This document shows, piece by piece, positions 61,201-64,000 of a stretch of 64,000 bases of DNA; the stretch's first letter is position 1; every line of letters starts with the position of its first letter. The DNA is from Saccharothrix deserti (GTDB lineage Bacteria; Actinomycetota; Actinomycetes; Mycobacteriales; Pseudonocardiaceae). The DNA lies in NCBI RefSeq assembly GCF_009769385.1, contig NZ_VKAB01000012.1, positions 310,001 through 374,000 on the forward strand, in the 5' to 3' direction. A program made the translations under genes and the position numbers. The notes under the pieces are model-generated. The model made no database searches. It was not told the origin of the DNA and saw nothing but the letters and a program-made list of their open reading frames with translations.

Positions 61201-61890
61201 TCAGCGGCCCACGCCGTAGACACCCCGCGCGTCGTCGCGGATGATCCGGCCGTGGTCCAGCTCGACCACGCGACGGCGCATGGAGTCGACGATGGAGTGG
61301 TCGTGGGTGGCCATCAGCACCGTCGTGCCGGTGCGGTTGATCCGCTCCAGCAGCAGCATGATGTCCTGGCTCGTGTCGGGGTCCAGGTTTCCGGTCGGCT
61401 CGTCGGCGAGCAGCACCAGCGGCCGGTTGACGAACGCGCGGGCGATCGCCACCCGCTGCTGCTCACCACCGGACAGCTCGTGCGGCATCCGGTCCGCCTT
61501 GCCGTCGAGGCCCACCAGCTGGAGCACCTCGGGCACCACCTTGACGATGGTGTTCCGCGGCTTGCCGATGACCTCCAACGCGAACGCGACGTTCTCCGCC
61601 ACGGTCTTGTTGCTCAGCAGGCGGAAGTCCTGGAACACGCAGCCGATGGACTGGCGCAGGCGGGGGACCCTGCGCCGGGACATCTTGGCCACGTCGAAGT
61701 TCGACACGTACACGCGGCCCTTGCTGGGCACTTCTTCCCGCAGCAGGAGCCGCAAGAACGTGGACTTCCCGGAACCGGAAGGCCCGATGAGGAACACGAA
61801 CTCGCCCTTGTCCATCTCGACCGAGACGTTGTCGAGAGCGGGGCGCGCGGCGGTCTTGTAGACCTTGGACACGTGTTCGAGTCGAATCAC
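61201..61890 (-). CDS. ftsE: cell division ATP-binding protein FtsE
   Basis: The 229-residue product is an ABC ATPase: Walker [21 protein letters not shown]-loop [10 protein letters not shown], signature [15 protein letters not shown], Walker [15 protein letters not shown], and the switch His in [10 protein letters not shown]. The GTG at 61890 ([10 protein letters not shown]) is the conserved start. It drives FtsX at the divisome. It follows prfB by 67 bases. Confidence 0.98.
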   Translation of the reverse strand: MIRLEHVSKVYKTAARPALDNVSVEMDKGEFVFLIGPSGSGKSTFLRLLLREEVPSKGRVYVSNFDVAKMSRRRVPRLRQSIGCVFQDFRLLSNKTVAENVAFALEVIGKPRNTIVKVVPEVLQLVGLDGKADRMPHELSGGEQQRVAIARAFVNRPLVLLADEPTGNLDPDTSQDIMLLLERINRTGTTVLMATHDHSIVDSMRRRVVELDHGRIIRDDARGVYGVGR

Positions 61891-61957
61891 GAGGCGCGAG
61901 TGTACTCGTGGCCTGGGTAAAGCCTCCGTCTCGCCCGCCGAACGGTGGCTTGACCGG

Positions 61958-63064
61958 TCAGGACTGGTGCTGCTTGCGCCAGCGGATGCCCGCTTCCAGG
62001 AAGTCGTCGATCTCGCCGTCGAGCACCGCGGACGGGTTGCCGACCTCGTGCTCGGTGCGCAGGTCCTTGACCATCTGGTACGGGTGCAGCACGTAGGAGC
62101 GCATCTGGTTGCCCCAGCTGGACCCGGTGTCCTTGAGGGCGTCCATCTTCGCCTGCTCCTCCTGGCGCTGCCGCTCCAGCAGCTTCGCCTGGAGCACGGC
62201 CATCGCGGTGGCCTTGTTCTGCAGCTGCGAGCGCTCGTTCTGGCAGGACACCACGATGCCGGTCGGGATGTGCGTGAGGCGCACCGCCGAGTCGGTCGTG
62301 TTGACGCCCTGACCGCCGGGGCCGGACGAGCGGTAGACGTCGACCCGCAGGTCCTTCTCGTCGATGTCGACGTGGTCGGTCTGCTCGACCACGGGCACCA
62401 CCTCGACGCCCGCGAACGACGTCTGCCGGCGGCCCTGGTTGTCGAACGGCGAGATGCGCACCAAGCGGTGCGTGCCCTGTTCGACACTGAGCGTGCCGTA
62501 GGCGTACGGCGCGGTGACGCGGAAGGTCGCGGACTTGATGCCCGCCTCTTCGGCGTAGGACGTGTCGAACACGTCCACGGGGTAGTTGTGCCGCTCGGCC
62601 CAGCGCGAGTACATCCGGAGCAGCATCTCGGCGAAGTCCGCCGCGTCCACGCCACCGGCCTCGGCCCGGATGGTGACCAGGGCGTTGCGCTCGTCGTACT
62701 CGCCGGACAGCAGCGTGCGGACCTCCAGGGAGGAGATCTCCTCGCGGAGCTTCACGCGCTCGGCGTCGGCCTCGGCGAGGCTGCCCGCGTCGTCCTCGTC
62801 CTCGGCCAGCTCGTAGAGCACGGACAGGTCGTCCAGCCGCTCGCGCAGGCCCGTGATGCGGCGCAGCTCGCCCTGCTTGTGCGAGAGCTGGCTGGTGACC
62901 TTCTGCGCCTTCTCCTGGTCGTCCCAGAGGTCGGGCCGGGCCGCCGCCTGCTCCAGATCGGCGACCTGAGCGCGCAGCGAATCGAGGTCCATCACCGCCT
63001 CGATGCTCGAAAGCGTGGCGGAGAGGTCCTTGATGTCTGCTTCGACGTCGGGGTTCACGTCCAA
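61958..63064 (-). CDS. prfB: peptide chain release factor 2
   Basis: The product has 368 residues. The stop-recognition motif SPF is in [13 protein letters not shown] and the catalytic GGQ in [20 protein letters not shown]. It releases chains at UGA and UAA. The frame is continuous from TTG 63064 (or GTG 63058), so the programmed +1 frameshift of enteric prfB is absent, as in many actinobacteria. It heads the prfB-ftsE-ftsX-smpB run. Confidence 0.97.
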   Translation of the reverse strand: MDVNPDVEADIKDLSATLSSIEAVMDLDSLRAQVADLEQAAARPDLWDDQEKAQKVTSQLSHKQGELRRITGLRERLDDLSVLYELAEDEDDAGSLAEADAERVKLREEISSLEVRTLLSGEYDERNALVTIRAEAGGVDAADFAEMLLRMYSRWAERHNYPVDVFDTSYAEEAGIKSATFRVTAPYAYGTLSVEQGTHRLVRISPFDNQGRRQTSFAGVEVVPVVEQTDHVDIDEKDLRVDVYRSSGPGGQGVNTTDSAVRLTHIPTGIVVSCQNERSQLQNKATAMAVLQAKLLERQRQEEQAKMDALKDTGSSWGNQMRSYVLHPYQMVKDLRTEHEVGNPSAVLDGEIDDFLEAGIRWRKQHQS

Positions 63065-63109
63065 AGATTACGCCGGCACCGGTCGCGGAGCGCGACCGGT
63101 GGGCGCGCT

Positions 63110-63610
63110 TCAGGCCGTGGGGATCGCGTCGAGCAGTTTGAGGACGGCCTTGGCGTGGGCCAGGCCGAATTCGGCGACCGCCTTGGAGTAGGCGTCCTCG
63201 GCGGTCTTGACGGCGGTCTTCGCGGCCTCCTGTTCGGCGCCGTAGCTCGCGCGGGCGGAGTCCACGAGCCCTTGCCGCTGTTTCGCGGTCAACGAGCCCG
63301 CGTGCACCAGCCGCAGGATCAGCGGGCTGCGCAGGTGGTCCGGTCCCGGCTCGGAGAGGAGCCAGTTCTTGAACGCCTTCTTGCCCGCCGCCGTGAGCAC
63401 GTACTGCTGGCTGGAACGCGGGCCCTGCTTGCCGAGGCGAAGCAGGCCTGCGTCCGCCAACGCGGGCAGCTCGCGGTAGACCTGGCTGCGGGTGACGCTG
63501 AAGAACGCGCCGAAGCGCTCTCCGGCCTCAGCCACGAGCTGGCCACCGGTCTTGGGTCCGTCGTGCAGCAGCCCGAGCAGGGCAGCCGCCGTCGCATTCA
63601 GGTCCGACAC
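63110..63610 (-). CDS. PadR-family transcriptional regulator
   Basis: The 166-residue product has an N-terminal winged helix of PadR type (ATAAALLGLLHDGPKTGGQL, FFSVTRSQVYRELPALADAG, QQYVLTAAGKKAF) and a helical C-terminal dimerisation region (QRQGLVDSARASYGAEQEAA). GTG 63610 is chosen because the conserved LNATAAALLGLL begins right after it. Ligand and targets are unknown. It lies upstream of prfB on the same strand with a 45-base gap. Confidence 0.9.
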   Translation of the reverse strand: MSDLNATAAALLGLLHDGPKTGGQLVAEAGERFGAFFSVTRSQVYRELPALADAGLLRLGKQGPRSSQQYVLTAAGKKAFKNWLLSEPGPDHLRSPLILRLVHAGSLTAKQRQGLVDSARASYGAEQEAAKTAVKTAEDAYSKAVAEFGLAHAKAVLKLLDAIPTA

Positions 63611-63988
63611 CCCACCAACGGTGCCACGGTCACCGGCCGCTGTCCACAATGGTCAGCCGTTCTGTCCACTGTGGCTGATCACGGGCTAGTGGAGTTGGGC
63701 CAAGCGGAGCAACGAGAAGCATCACTGCGTAACCGCCCGCTGATCAACGCCACGCATTCGGCCCCTTGACCACGAATGTCCACGCGGCGTGGAAATCCAT
63801 TGAGACACAAGGGAAACCGCATATTGCGTTCACTCGAACGGCAGCGCGGGGTCACGCGCCGCGTCCGCCACACCCCGCCGGGGCCCTCGACCGATAGCAC
63901 AACCCGGTGATGTCCGGCGCTCGACGTGGCAAACACGTCGGGTGGTGGGACCATTACGGCGGGTGTTCGTTCGACTGGGAGGTCAGCT
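63611..63988. promoter_or_regulatory. 378-bp divergent intergenic region
   Basis: No gene is supported. It separates the PadR gene from a plus-strand gene that starts at the window's end. An imperfect repeat of TGTCCACTGTGG / TGTCCACAATGG at 63640-63675 near the PadR start could be its operator. GGGAGG at 63977-63982 is the ribosome site of the next gene. Confidence 0.4.
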
Positions 63989-64000
63989 GTGGGCATCAAG
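63989..64000 (+). CDS. start of a gene cut by the window end
   Basis: GTG at 63989, six bases after GGGAGG, begins a frame VGIK that leaves the window. Nothing can be said about its product. Confidence 0.5.

Noticed and set aside
62900..63064. programmed frameshift in prfB
   Set aside because: The RF2 frame is continuous with no in-frame TGA and no slippery site near codon 25.
63679..63999. 106-residue minus-strand open frame at the window end
   Set aside because: Arg/Pro-rich composition, no start signal, and it overlaps the ribosome site of a plus-strand gene.

Overview
The window is high-GC actinobacterial DNA. I place it in the Pseudonocardiaceae (Saccharothrix, Lentzea or Actinosynnema type), because the housekeeping block prfB-ftsE-ftsX-smpB-ssrA, the secreted CBM2 enzymes, the AfsR/SARP regulator and the many small secreted proteins all fit that group. 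The placement is inference from gene style, not from a marker phylogeny.

Layout. (1) 1-5.3 kb: a compact cluster of a GTPase-associated protein (cut by the window edge), a membrane GTPase with zinc ribbons, a 46-residue membrane peptide, a GrpE-like protein on the other strand and a TIR-membrane protein. It looks like a GTPase-centred conflict (defence) system. (2) 5.3-9.9 kb: two secreted carbohydrate enzymes with CBM2 domains, a perfect CebR-type operator, a LacI-family regulator with its own paired operators, and a zinc alcohol dehydrogenase that has lost its middle. (3) 10-20.6 kb: a decay-rich stretch holding broken AfsR-like regulators, a response-regulator stub, a transposase tail, an SDR pseudogene, small secreted proteins, a VanZ-like protein and a GT2 glycosyltransferase. 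(4) 20.9-48.1 kb: a composite genomic island. It ends at an intact tRNA-Ala(GGC) with a tyrosine integrase beside it, and starts at a 41-base copy of the tRNA 3' end. Two more tRNA-3'-end-like sites and a deleted one lie inside, each followed by the same ~140-bp block, so the island looks like several elements stacked at one site. Cargo includes a nuclease-methyltransferase of the type ISP family, a four-gene WXG100-like operon, a helicase-associated gene broken by one amber codon, a stub resembling the N-terminus of TIGR02679 (JetD-like) proteins, an HNH protein with a possible sulfur-binding N-terminus, a SEC-C protein, a pRiA4b ORF-3 protein, an excisionase-like gene and the integrase. (5) 48.2-64 kb: core chromosome, with a DsbA-like thioredoxin, MFS transporter, GNAT enzyme, GT2, HrpB helicase, an HTH gene with a striking tandem operator, RidA, tmRNA, a two-component system, an amidohydrolase, SmpB, FtsX, FtsE, RF2 and a PadR regulator.

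How the parts work together. tmRNA and SmpB rescue stalled ribosomes and lie within 3 kb of each other and of the RF2 gene. FtsE and FtsX are adjacent and form the divisome ABC complex. The cellulase and the SGNH esterase-like protein are likely co-regulated for plant polymer use. The island carries several candidate anti-phage genes, some intact and several in decay, which suggests repeated gain and loss at one attachment site. Gene family names come from reading the translations; no searches were run.
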